Below, piece by piece: positions 18,013 through 25,927 of a DNA stretch of 64,000 bases. Each line of letters opens with the position of its first letter. The first letter of the stretch is position 1. The stretch is from positions 992,001 to 1,056,000 of the forward strand of contig JUHI01000001.1 of NCBI GenBank assembly GCA_000799755.1. The letters run 5' to 3'. Position numbers and translations under genes: made by a program. Source of the stretch: Martinezella tropici. Its GTDB lineage: Bacteria > Pseudomonadota > Alphaproteobacteria > Rhizobiales > Rhizobiaceae. The notes beneath the pieces were generated by a model. The model ran no database searches. It was given only the letters and a program-made list of their open reading frames with translations, and had not been told where the DNA came from.

Positions 18013-18516
18013 ATGACATCCCAGACACTGACCTTCACGCGCCGCGATGCGTTGCGCCTCACCGCCCTCGCGCTCACAGCAACGGTTGCAAGCTGCGCCA
18101 CGCCACCGACCCATGTTTCCAGCACCCCGGCCAGCGACCAGACCGCCTCCGCACTGCCGCTTGTCAATGCGCTGCGGGCGAAGAATGGCTTGCCACCGTT
18201 GAAGATCGACGCGGCGGCGAGCGCCGCCGCCATCTATCAGGCGCGGCGCATGGCTGACGCCGGCAAGATGGAACACCTGATCGGCCTAGGCGACGATTTC
18301 GGCAAGCGCGTAAAGGCCAGCGGCGTCAAGCTGCCGGCGGCAGAGAATATTGCAGAGGGCCAGCGTGATGTGAATGCCGCAGTAACGGCATGGATCAATT
18401 CGCCGAAGCATTTGCACAACATGCTCGGCAAATATGACGGACTTGGCGTCGCTCTCGCCTCCACCCCCTCTTCCGATGGCAGGCCTTATTGGTCCATGGT
18501 GCTATCCTCGAACTGA
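18013..18516 (+). CDS. CAP-domain (SCP/PR-1) lipoprotein with Tat-like signal
   Basis: A 167-residue secreted protein. The N-terminus carries twin arginines (TRRDALRL, Arg10-Arg11), a hydrophobic stretch and a lipobox VASC with Cys28, indicating a lipoprotein probably exported by Tat. The mature part is a CAP/SCP domain: LVNALRAKNGLPPLKID at its start, then MEHLIGLGDDFGKRV, AENIAEGQ and INSPKHLHNMLGKYDGLGVA, the conserved active-pocket residues of YkwD-like proteins. The role of bacterial CAP proteins is mostly unknown. The start is one base after the preceding stop and has no strong ribosome site, so translational coupling is likely. A MATE pump follows 16 bases downstream. Confidence 0.85.
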   Translation: MTSQTLTFTRRDALRLTALALTATVASCATPPTHVSSTPASDQTASALPLVNALRAKNGLPPLKIDAAASAAAIYQARRMADAGKMEHLIGLGDDFGKRVKASGVKLPAAENIAEGQRDVNAAVTAWINSPKHLHNMLGKYDGLGVALASTPSSDGRPYWSMVLSSN

Positions 18517-18532
18517 GGAGGCACAAGGCAGA

Positions 18533-19882
18533 ATGGATGCCCAGCAAGGCAGCGGGAGGGTCCTGCCCTTCGACGTGACGCATCGGCTCGTGCTGTCGAT
18601 CGCGCTTCCGATGACCCTCGGCTTCATGACGACGCCGCTGCTCGGTCTCGTCGATACCGCCGTCGTCGGACATATGGGCGAGCCGGATGCTCTGGCGGGC
18701 CTCGCAATCGGCGCCGTGCTGTTCGACCTGCTCTTCGCCAGCTTCAACTTCCTGCGGGCATCGACGACAGGGCTGACCGCGCAGGCCTATGGCCGCCATG
18801 ACGGGCGCGAGCAGCAGGCCGTCTTCTGGCGGGCGCTGATATCGGCGCTCGGCTGCGGCATCCTGATCGTCCTCCTGTCGCCGATACTGCTCTGGATCGG
18901 CATCAAACTGATGGGACCGGAAGGTGGCATTGCCGATGCGACCCGCACCTATTTCTCCATCCGCATGTTGTCGGGGCCAGCAGCGCTTGCCAATTATGCC
19001 TTGCTCGGTTTCGTGCTCGGCCGCAGTCAGGGCCATATCGGATTGCTGCTGCAGACCGTCATCAACGGCGTCAACATCGTGCTCGCCATCCTGCTCGGGC
19101 TCTGGCTTGGCTGGGGTGTCGCCGGCGTCGCCTGGGGCACCCTGATCGGCGAGGCAAGCGGCATGCTGCTCGGGCTTTTCATCGTGCTGCGCGGTTTTGC
19201 CGACGAAGAGCGGCCAACGCGCGCGGAACTGCTTTCGCGCGCCAAACTCACGCAGCTCTTCGCGCTCAACCGCGATATCCTGATCCGCACCTTCGTGCTG
19301 ATCGGCGCCTTCACGCTGATGACGCGCATCGGCAACAGCTTCGGCGCCGTGATGCTGGCCGCCAATGCCGTGCTGATGAACTTCTTCCTGCTGTCGGGCT
19401 ATTATCTCGATGGGCTGGCGAACGCGGCCGAGCAGATCACCGGCCGCTCGATCGGCGCCAACTACCGGCCTGCCTTCGAGCGCGGCTTGAAACTGACAGC
19501 GCTCTGGTCCTTTGGGTTGGCGCTTGCCGCCGCCGTCTTCTTCTTCACTGTGGGACCGGCCCTGATCCGGCTGCTGACGACCTCCGAGGAGGTTCGTGCT
19601 GCGGCCGGAACCTACCTGCCCTGGGCTGCCATTACCGGACTTACCGGCGCACTCGCCTTTCTGATGGACGGCGTCTTCATCGGCGCCACATGGTCGCGAG
19701 AGATGCGCAACAAGATGCTGCTTTCCTTCGCCGGCTATCTCATAGCGCTCGCCGTCTTCGTGCCGACACTTGGCAATCACGGCCTCTGGATGGCCATGAA
19801 TGCCTTTTTGCTGTTTCGCGGCATCTTCCTGGCGATCGGCCTGAAGAAACGGGCTGATCAGACGTTCCGGTTCGCCCAGTAA
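18533..19882 (+). CDS. MATE family efflux transporter (DinF-like)
   Basis: A 449-residue membrane protein with about 12 hydrophobic helices in two homologous halves. MATE features include LVDTAVVGHMG near residue 40, FLRASTTGLTAQAYG and NAADQIT-like text (NAAEQITGRSIGANY) in the second half. It belongs to the DinF/NorM-type exporters that expel cationic compounds with H+ or Na+ antiport. The ATG at 18533 was chosen over an upstream ATG that would overlap the CAP gene; AAGG lies 6 bases before it. The last 25 bases overlap the convergent pyrD. Substrate unknown. Confidence 0.9.
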   Translation: MDAQQGSGRVLPFDVTHRLVLSIALPMTLGFMTTPLLGLVDTAVVGHMGEPDALAGLAIGAVLFDLLFASFNFLRASTTGLTAQAYGRHDGREQQAVFWRALISALGCGILIVLLSPILLWIGIKLMGPEGGIADATRTYFSIRMLSGPAALANYALLGFVLGRSQGHIGLLLQTVINGVNIVLAILLGLWLGWGVAGVAWGTLIGEASGMLLGLFIVLRGFADEERPTRAELLSRAKLTQLFALNRDILIRTFVLIGAFTLMTRIGNSFGAVMLAANAVLMNFFLLSGYYLDGLANAAEQITGRSIGANYRPAFERGLKLTALWSFGLALAAAVFFFTVGPALIRLLTTSEEVRAAAGTYLPWAAITGLTGALAFLMDGVFIGATWSREMRNKMLLSFAGYLIALAVFVPTLGNHGLWMAMNAFLLFRGIFLAIGLKKRADQTFRFAQ

Positions 19883-20946
19883 TCCAGCTTGGCATCACGC
19901 AGATCCCTGATCGAGCCAACACGCTCGCGATCGAGCAGCTTCGATAGGCTCGAGACGACCTGTCCCGGCAAGCCAGGCCCTTCATAGACCATGCAGGAAT
20001 AGAGCTGCACGAGATCGGCGCCCGCCTTGATCTTTTCCAGCGCCGTTTCCGCCGACGACACGCCGCCGACCCCGATGATCGGCAGCGCAGCACCCACGCG
20101 GCGGCGCATCTTGGCGAGCACAGCGGTCGATTTTTCGAAGACCGGCTTGCCGGACAAGCCGCCTGATTCCTTGGCCTGCCGCTGGTCCTTCAATCCGTCG
20201 CGCGACAGCGTGGTGTTGGAAACGATCAGACCATCGAGCGCATGGGACAAGGCTTCGGCAGCGATGTCGTCCATGCCCTCTTCGGTCAGATCCGGCGCGA
20301 TCTTGAGGAAGACGGGGATGCGTTTGCCGGCTTTCGCCGCTTCCTCGTCGCGAGCCGCGAGCACGGCGGACAGCAATGCAGACAGACTTTCGCGCGCCTG
20401 CAGGTCCCGTAGGCCCGGCGTGTTCGGCGAGGAGATATTGGCGGTGAAATAACGCGCCACGGAATAGAAGCGGCGGATGCCGGCGACGTAATCGGCGATG
20501 CGGTCGGCGCTATCCTTGTTGGCACCGATGTTGACGCCGATGATGCCGCTGCCACGAATGGTCTTGAGCCGCTGGAATGCTGCCTCGTGGCCCTCGTTGT
20601 TGAAGCCCAGGCGATTGATGACGCCTTCGTCCTCGACCAGGCGGAAGATGCGCGGGCGCGGATTGCCGGATTGCGCCTTCGGTGTGACGGTGCCGATCTC
20701 AGTAAAACCGAAGCCAAGCTTCAGCAATGCCTCCGGCACTTCGGCATTCTTGTCGTAGCCGGCCGCCATGCCGATCGGGTTGGCAAAATCGAGGCCAGCC
20801 ACCGTCTGGCGCAGGCGAGGATCGGCATTGATGCGGCAGGCCGGCACGAGGCCGGATTTCAGCGCCGCTATCGACATGCCATGCGCGGTTTCCGGATCGA
20901 ACAGGAACAAGCCGCGCCGGCCGAGATCGCGAAAGGCGCCGATCAT
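19858..20946 (-). CDS. pyrD: Dihydroorotate dehydrogenase, quinone type (class 2)
   Basis: A 362-residue FMN enzyme that oxidizes dihydroorotate to orotate and passes electrons to quinone, step four of pyrimidine synthesis. Class 2 is shown by the N-terminal membrane-associating helix region and by catalytic-loop text NISSPNTPGLR. Substrate and FMN sites are recognizable as GFGFTEIGTVTPKAQ, NRLGFNNEG, VNIGANKDS and IGVGGVSSAE. The ATG overlaps the stop of the upstream DUF952 gene (ATGA), so translation is coupled. The 3' end overlaps the MATE gene on the other strand. Complete and of normal length. Confidence 0.95.
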   Translation of the reverse strand: MIGAFRDLGRRGLFLFDPETAHGMSIAALKSGLVPACRINADPRLRQTVAGLDFANPIGMAAGYDKNAEVPEALLKLGFGFTEIGTVTPKAQSGNPRPRIFRLVEDEGVINRLGFNNEGHEAAFQRLKTIRGSGIIGVNIGANKDSADRIADYVAGIRRFYSVARYFTANISSPNTPGLRDLQARESLSALLSAVLAARDEEAAKAGKRIPVFLKIAPDLTEEGMDDIAAEALSHALDGLIVSNTTLSRDGLKDQRQAKESGGLSGKPVFEKSTAVLAKMRRRVGAALPIIGVGGVSSAETALEKIKAGADLVQLYSCMVYEGPGLPGQVVSSLSKLLDRERVGSIRDLRDAKLDYWANRNV

Positions 20947-21287
20947 TCCGCCATCTCCGGGAAGATGTGCGCGCCATCGTCGCCGATGAGCAGCGGCTTT
21001 TCCCAGAGCACGGCTGAAAGCGGCAGAGGCGCATAGAGATGCGGGAAGAGATCGCCGCCCCGGGAAGGTTCGAAGACCAGCTTGTCGCCGAGCGCATCGC
21101 CGTCGACTGCCACCAGCAGCAGTCCGGTCTGCCCCGCGAAATAGAGTTCAGCGGTTTTCCTTGACTGCTTTGCGGTGGAAAGATGGATGTAGCCGTCGGT
21201 CAGATCGATCGCCGCGCCATGAAAAACACCGCTTTGTCTGGCTTGCTGCCAGAGCGTGTCCGGCACGATCTTGTAAACCACTGGCAT
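20943..21287 (-). CDS. DUF952 family protein
   Basis: A 114-residue protein of the DUF952 family: VYKIVPDTLWQQARQSGVFH at the start, DGYIHLSTAKQSRKTAE, LLLVAVDGDALGDKLVFEPS and FPHLYAPLPLSAVLWEKPL. The compact alpha/beta fold is related to ADP-ribosyl-transferase-like RNA 2'-phosphotransferases by structure, but no activity is established. The start is not certain. ATG 21287 fits the family, and GAGGG lies further upstream; ATGs at 21296 and 21299 are also in frame. It is coupled to pyrD by an ATGA overlap, a linkage seen in other rhizobia. Confidence 0.8.
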   Translation of the reverse strand: MPVVYKIVPDTLWQQARQSGVFHGAAIDLTDGYIHLSTAKQSRKTAELYFAGQTGLLLVAVDGDALGDKLVFEPSRGGDLFPHLYAPLPLSAVLWEKPLLIGDDGAHIFPEMAE

Positions 21288-21405
21288 GGCGGTCATCATC
21301 CCTCTGTAAAGCTGCGCTGATAGGGCTTTGCACGAAAACATCGGCTCATGTCCACGGTTTCCGTGGTGGATTTTGGGGTTTAACGCAGAAAATCCGGAGG
21401 AAGAC

Positions 21406-21834
21406 ATGACGAAGGAACTGAAAATCGGCCTTGCAGCCATGCTTGTGCCCGCTGCCTTTCTTCTCTCGACGCCGGCTCTGTCGGCCGAACCGGACGCCAT
21501 GCGCTTCCAGCTGGAGCGTAGCGGCGATCATTTCATCCGCCTCGACCGGCAGACCGGCGCCATGTCCATCTGCCAGGACCAGAACAGCAACCTCGTCTGC
21601 CGCATGGCCGCCGACGAGCGCAGCGCTTATGACGACGAGCTGGATCGCCTGGCCGACCGGGTGACGAAGCTGGAAAAGACCGTCGCCTCGAGCAAGGACA
21701 CGAACCTGCCCAGCGATGCCGAGGTCGACCGTACGCTCGGCATCATGCAGAAATTCATGCGCGGCTTCATGGGCATGGCGAAGGAATTCCAGAACGAGCA
21801 GCCCGATACTAAGCCGCAGCCGCAAAAGACGTGA
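21406..21834 (+). CDS. Secreted hypothetical protein with coiled coil
   Basis: A 142-residue protein with a signal peptide (hydrophobic stretch LAAMLVPAAFLLSTPALSAE, cleavage after ALSA). The mature part has a short beta-like segment containing two cysteines (MSICQDQNSNLVCRMAAD) that could form a disulfide, followed by a heptad-like charged helix (YDDELDRLADRVTKLEKTV) and a methionine-rich region. I do not recognize a named family. CGGAGGAAG is an excellent ribosome site before ATG 21406. The gene is alone, divergent from DUF952/pyrD, and could be a periplasmic or outer-membrane-attached structural protein. Confidence 0.75.
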   Translation: MTKELKIGLAAMLVPAAFLLSTPALSAEPDAMRFQLERSGDHFIRLDRQTGAMSICQDQNSNLVCRMAADERSAYDDELDRLADRVTKLEKTVASSKDTNLPSDAEVDRTLGIMQKFMRGFMGMAKEFQNEQPDTKPQPQKT

Positions 21835-21971
21835 AGTTGACAAGAGCGCGATGAAAGCTCGGGGATAAAGGACCCTATTCCTATGCCGGTCTTTACTCGC
21901 CAAAACGCCTCGGTTAACGTTTTCTAAAGAGCAGAGCGCCGGGCGAGCCGGCGCGCGGATACCGAGCGGCG

Positions 21972-22637
21972 ATGCTGTCACACGAGCAGATATGGGGTGC
22001 GATCGATCGGCTTGCCGAGCGGCATGCTCTGACCCCCTCCGGCCTCGCACGCCGCGCCGGCCTCGATGCGACCTCCTTCAACAAGTCGAAACGGCTGAGC
22101 CAGGACGGCCGCCTGCGCTGGCCGTCGACGGAATCGATCGCCAAGATCCTCGACGCGACCGGCGCCAGCCTGGAGCAGTTCCTGAGTTTCATCAGGCCGG
22201 CCGAACCGGCGGCGGCCGTGGCGATGCACAGCGCGTTGCCGGCAGGAAACGCCATCCCCTTGATCGGCTTTGCCCAGGCGGGCGCCGGCGGCTTCTTCGA
22301 TGACGGCGGATTTCCAGCCGGCCAGGGCTGGGACATGGTGGAGTTTCCGGTGGCGGCAGGGCAGCGGACCGGCGCCTATGCGCTTGAGGTCCAGGGCGAA
22401 AGCATGTTGCCGCTCTATCGAGACGGCGATATTCTGATCGTAGAGCCGGGAGCTCAGATCAGGAAAAATGACCGTGTTGTTGTGAAGACCCGTGAGGGCG
22501 AAGTCATGGCCAAGGTCTTGCTGCGGCAGAGCGCGAAGTCGATCGAGCTGATGTCGCTCAACCCCGAACATCCCAATCGCAGCTTCGATCTTGCGGATGT
22601 GGAATGGATTGCCCGCATCATATGGGCCAGCCAATAG
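21972..22637 (+). CDS. HTH transcriptional regulator with S24 (LexA-like) autopeptidase domain
   Basis: A 221-residue LexA/CI-like repressor. The N-terminal helix-turn-helix covers about 10-70 (LTPSGLARRAGLDATSFNKS). The C-terminal peptidase domain has a candidate Ala-Gly cleavage site (FAQAGAGGF, about 100-108), the nucleophile in GESMLPLYRDGD (Ser144) and the general base in VMAKVLL (Lys181). The Ser-Lys separation of 37 equals that of E. coli LexA, so the protein is probably able to self-cleave when RecA is activated. It is not LexA itself, whose DNA-binding domain differs, and it is not in a prophage. Targets are unknown. The ribosome site is weak. A thermonuclease-like gene starts 15 bases downstream. 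Confidence 0.86.
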   Translation: MLSHEQIWGAIDRLAERHALTPSGLARRAGLDATSFNKSKRLSQDGRLRWPSTESIAKILDATGASLEQFLSFIRPAEPAAAVAMHSALPAGNAIPLIGFAQAGAGGFFDDGGFPAGQGWDMVEFPVAAGQRTGAYALEVQGESMLPLYRDGDILIVEPGAQIRKNDRVVVKTREGEVMAKVLLRQSAKSIELMSLNPEHPNRSFDLADVEWIARIIWASQ

Positions 22638-22652
22638 GAAAGTTTTCTCGTT

Positions 22653-23969
22653 ATGCGTCGTGATATTTGGCTTGCAGGCGTCGGAGGCGCGATCGTTGGT
22701 TCGTGGCTGACGCTGATCGTGGTCCAGCTCGGGGAGCATGGCTTCAGCCTGCCGCATAGAAGCACCAGCAACACGATGACAGAGAACAAGCCGGCCGCGG
22801 CCGCGCCGACAGAGGCGGCCAAGGTCGAACCGACGCCCGCCAAAGCCGTCGAGACGCCGAAACCTCTCGAACCGGCCAAGAAGGGCGATACGAATTCGGC
22901 AGAGCCGCAACCGGAAACCAAGCCGGCCGCGCAGGTGGCAAGCGCCGCGCCCGAAACAGCGACCCAATCAGCCGCAACTCCGTCTTCCACCGCCTCCGAC
23001 AGCGATAACGAACCCTCGGCTGCGGCAATAGCGGCAGCTGCCGCGGCGACGCCAGCGCCCACAAGCGACGACACGGCAAAAACACCCGGCAGCGACAGCG
23101 CCAAAGCTCAAGAGAATACGGCAGCGGCCGAGCCCGTGCCGTCTTCGGAAAGCAAGGTTCCGACCGATCCCGCGCGGTCAGCCGACGCATCCAAACCTGA
23201 GGATACACATGCGGCACCTGCGGACACGCAGGCGGCAGCCGCAACACCCGATACGGTGAAGAGCGGCGATACCGCGCCTGCCCAGGCTTCGCAGCCAGCC
23301 GCAACCGCGCCGGACAAAGTCGCTGCCGGCACGCCGGAGACGCCCGCCGCCGACCAGGCCAAGACCGACCCTGCCCCCGACAACCGGGTTCCGGCCGACC
23401 AGATCGACAGGGAGATGGCGGCCGCTGCGCATCAAACCCTGCCGCCGCAGCCGCAGCAACAGGCCCAGCACACCCCTCCATCCGAACAGGCCGCGCTCGA
23501 ACCCGCGTCCACGCCGCAGGAAAAGACGACAACGGTCGAGCTTACCCGCCCCTTCTCGGATCAGGCCGGTGTAGTGACCATCTCCGGCAGAAGCGTGCAG
23601 CTTGCCGGCGTGGTACCGACCGATATCGGCCGGATGTGCACGGGGCCGAGCGGCAAGGATTGGCCTTGCGGCCAGGCCGCCCGCACGGCCTTCCGCATGT
23701 ATCTGCGCGGACGCTCGATCGACTGCGACGTGGCCGACGCCAATTGGAAAGGCACGATTACGGGCGCCTGCCGTTATGTCCGTGTCGATCTCAGTGCCTG
23801 GCTGGTGCGCTTCGGCTGGGCCGATCCGGAACCCGGCTCGCCGCTTGCGTCACTTGTCGACGAGGCCAAGCAGAAGAAGCGCGGCATGTATGGCGACGAT
23901 CCGCGCAAGAACGGAAAATCGACTCTGGCACCGCCCTTGCCAAAAGATAACCCTCTCAATCCGATCTGA
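22653..23969 (+). CDS. Membrane-anchored thermonuclease-like (SNase OB-fold) protein with Ala/Pro-rich linker
   Basis: A 438-residue protein. Residues 6-25 form one membrane anchor (IWLAGVGGAIVGSWLTLIVV). Residues about 40-290 are low complexity, rich in Ala, Pro, Thr, Lys and Glu, as in periplasmic spacers. The C-terminal domain (about 300-420) resembles staphylococcal-nuclease-like proteins of rhizobia: SVQLAGVVPTDIGRMC, CGQAARTAFRMYLRGRSIDC and LVRFGWADPEPGS. The catalytic Arg/Asp/Glu pattern of active SNase is not obviously complete, so it may bind rather than cut nucleic acid. It has four cysteines in the domain, likely disulfides. It follows the S24 regulator by 15 bases and may be co-transcribed. 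Confidence 0.75.
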   Translation: MRRDIWLAGVGGAIVGSWLTLIVVQLGEHGFSLPHRSTSNTMTENKPAAAAPTEAAKVEPTPAKAVETPKPLEPAKKGDTNSAEPQPETKPAAQVASAAPETATQSAATPSSTASDSDNEPSAAAIAAAAAATPAPTSDDTAKTPGSDSAKAQENTAAAEPVPSSESKVPTDPARSADASKPEDTHAAPADTQAAAATPDTVKSGDTAPAQASQPAATAPDKVAAGTPETPAADQAKTDPAPDNRVPADQIDREMAAAAHQTLPPQPQQQAQHTPPSEQAALEPASTPQEKTTTVELTRPFSDQAGVVTISGRSVQLAGVVPTDIGRMCTGPSGKDWPCGQAARTAFRMYLRGRSIDCDVADANWKGTITGACRYVRVDLSAWLVRFGWADPEPGSPLASLVDEAKQKKRGMYGDDPRKNGKSTLAPPLPKDNPLNPI

Positions 23970-24150
23970 CGCCTTGCTTCGGCCATACAGCGCCGCGCGT
24001 CATATGCGACGCGTAGAGGTCGCTGCCGCACTTTTAACCTGCTGCATGATTTTGTCCTTGAATCGATTCCGATTTAAGGAATTGTGCAGTAACTTTTGCC
24101 AAGAGACGCACGGCTCTTCAGCCCGCCAAATTCAAAGGACTTCGCCTGTT

Positions 24151-24564
24151 ATGAACAAGCCGCTTTCTGCTCACGAGGCCCTGATCTACGTTATGGTACT
24201 GGCCTCGGCCGTCGACCGCACGATGAACGACCGGGAACTCGGCCGTATCGGCGAACTCATCCACGCCCTGCCTGTTTTCAAGGGTTTCGACGACGAGAAG
24301 CTGATTTCCGTATCCCGCGACTGTGCCAAGCTGCTTTCAGGCAGCGAAGGCCTCGACATCGTGCTCGAAACCGTCCGCGACACGCTGCCGGCTCGCCTCT
24401 ACGACACGGCCTACGCACTGGCCGTCGAGGTCGCTTCGGCCGATCTTTCCGTCAAGGCCGAGGAACTGCGCCTGCTCAGCCTGCTCCGCGACCGTCTCGG
24501 CCTCGACAAGCTGACCTGCGCTGCCATCGAGCGCAGCGCCATCGCCCGCTATCGCAAGGCGTAG
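24151..24564 (+). CDS. TerB-like tellurite resistance family protein
   Basis: A 137-residue all-helical protein of the TerB family (start MNKPLSAHEALIYVMVLASA, then VDRTMNDRELGRIGELIHAL and YALAVEVASADLSVKAEELR). The acidic residues at DRTMNDRE and ADLSVKAEE correspond to the metal-coordinating helix ends seen in TerB-like domains. Such domains occur at the cytoplasmic face of the membrane and in stress-related systems; this is the stand-alone chromosomal form common in alphaproteobacteria, not part of a ter operon. The ATG at 24151 has AAGGA 12 bases upstream. The longer open frame upstream is a shadow. Confidence 0.8.
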   Translation: MNKPLSAHEALIYVMVLASAVDRTMNDRELGRIGELIHALPVFKGFDDEKLISVSRDCAKLLSGSEGLDIVLETVRDTLPARLYDTAYALAVEVASADLSVKAEELRLLSLLRDRLGLDKLTCAAIERSAIARYRKA

Positions 24565-24622
24565 CGCCTTTACGCATTCCCGGGGGGAAGACTGCTACCC
24601 AGTTTTCCCGGAATTGCTCCGA

Positions 24623-25498
24623 TCAATAAAGCCCGTAGGGGAAATAGCGCAGATAGATTTCCTGCAGCCTGCCGTCGCGCGACAAGGTGGCAAGCGCATG
24701 GTTGATCGCCGCCGTCAGGTCGGCATCCTGCTGGCGCAGCATGATGGTCATGCCCTCGCCGAGGAACTGCTGCGACAGGTAGGGGCCGTCGAACAGCGCG
24801 CAGCATCTTTCCGCCGCCGGGGACGAAACCCAGAAGGAAAGCTGCAGGCCATCGGCAAAGGCAGCATCGACCTTGCCGTCCTTGACGGCAGCCAGCAGCG
24901 CATCCTTATCGTCGAAGGGCACCGGCTTGATGGCCGGAAAGAAGACGGCGAGCATCGCCTCATGCACCGTACCCTTGACGACACCGACCGGATGGCCGGA
25001 AAGCGAGGCTGCCGTGGTGCCGCTGACGGAGGCCTTGAGATTGCGCACGAAGCGGGCGGGCAGCATGAGGAAGGGCCGCGAGAAGGCAAATGTCTTGCGC
25101 AGTTCTGGCGTGACCGCCACGCCGGCAATGACGGCATCCCCTTGCGAGGCGGCAAGAGCGCCCTGCAATTCGCCGAAAGGCAAGGCCTGGATCTGGCATT
25201 TGTCCGATATTGCAAGCTCCTCGCAGATCTTGCGCGCCAGCTCGACATGGAAGCCGGTAAGCTTGCCGTTCTGATCGAGGAAATTGAAGGGCGGGAAGTC
25301 GATCGACGTCAAAAACCGCAGCCTGACCAGCGAGGACAGATCCGGCTTCGGCAAGCGCTCGCGGGCATCGAAGAGGATCGGCAGGTTCTGCGGCTTCGTC
25401 TCCTCAGCCGCAAGCGGCCAGGCACAGGAGGCGGCGATCAACGCCGCGCATGCCAGGAGCCGGGCGGCTGACATCGTCGACGAAAGGCAAACACGCAT
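24623..25498 (-). CDS. Periplasmic solute-binding protein (SBP_bac_3 type)
   Basis: A 291-residue secreted protein with a signal peptide (LLACAALIAASCAWPLAAEE). The mature part is a polar amino-acid-type binding fold: LRFLTSIDFPPFNFLDQNGK (classic start), GFHVELARKICEEL, ALPFGELQGALAASQGDAVI, FSRPFLMLPARFV and GDMVKDGKVDAAFADG-like text (VKDGKVDAAFADGLQLSF). GGAGG lies 13 bases before the ATG at 25498; an ATG at 25474 is an alternative. No permease or ATPase genes are adjacent, so this is an orphan binding protein. It might serve a distant ABC transporter or sense solutes for the divergent chemoreceptor, which is speculation from position. Confidence 0.82.
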   Translation of the reverse strand: MRVCLSSTMSAARLLACAALIAASCAWPLAAEETKPQNLPILFDARERLPKPDLSSLVRLRFLTSIDFPPFNFLDQNGKLTGFHVELARKICEELAISDKCQIQALPFGELQGALAASQGDAVIAGVAVTPELRKTFAFSRPFLMLPARFVRNLKASVSGTTAASLSGHPVGVVKGTVHEAMLAVFFPAIKPVPFDDKDALLAAVKDGKVDAAFADGLQLSFWVSSPAAERCCALFDGPYLSQQFLGEGMTIMLRQQDADLTAAINHALATLSRDGRLQEIYLRYFPYGLY

Positions 25499-25927
25499 GG
25501 TCTTGATCCGGCCTCCTGTCGTGGATGCACATGTCTGATTCACGACTCCGATGTAGCAGAGTCACGCCAAATGGGAAATATCGCGCCATCCCGCGGCAAC
25601 GGACGCGCCTCATGGATGAATGGCGCAGATCGCGCGCATCGGCCGGTTGCGCAGTTTTGAACATGCACAAAATTAGCGTGGGAATTCTGGCCTTCCGCCT
25701 CTGCCGTTAGCAGTCGATTAAGCTCTGTTGATTGTACTCGTCGCCATCGACGACATCGGCTCCAGCGCCGATCGCATGATGCGGGTCGTCGGGACCTTCT
25801 TGGCAAGGTATCACGTAAACTCGGCTTCACCCGTGCATATCAGGCATCGCACCCTCCCCCGCCCGACACAGGCGGACGGGTCTCGACCTTACTCTGAATA
25901 GGGCACGGCATTCGCAGGCGGACCGCC
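25499..25927. other. Intergenic region between the solute-binding protein and chemoreceptor genes
   Basis: A 429-base divergent region. I see no open frame with a ribosome site and coding character, no clear hairpin-plus-T terminator and no obvious operator. It should contain both promoters. Confidence 0.5.
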
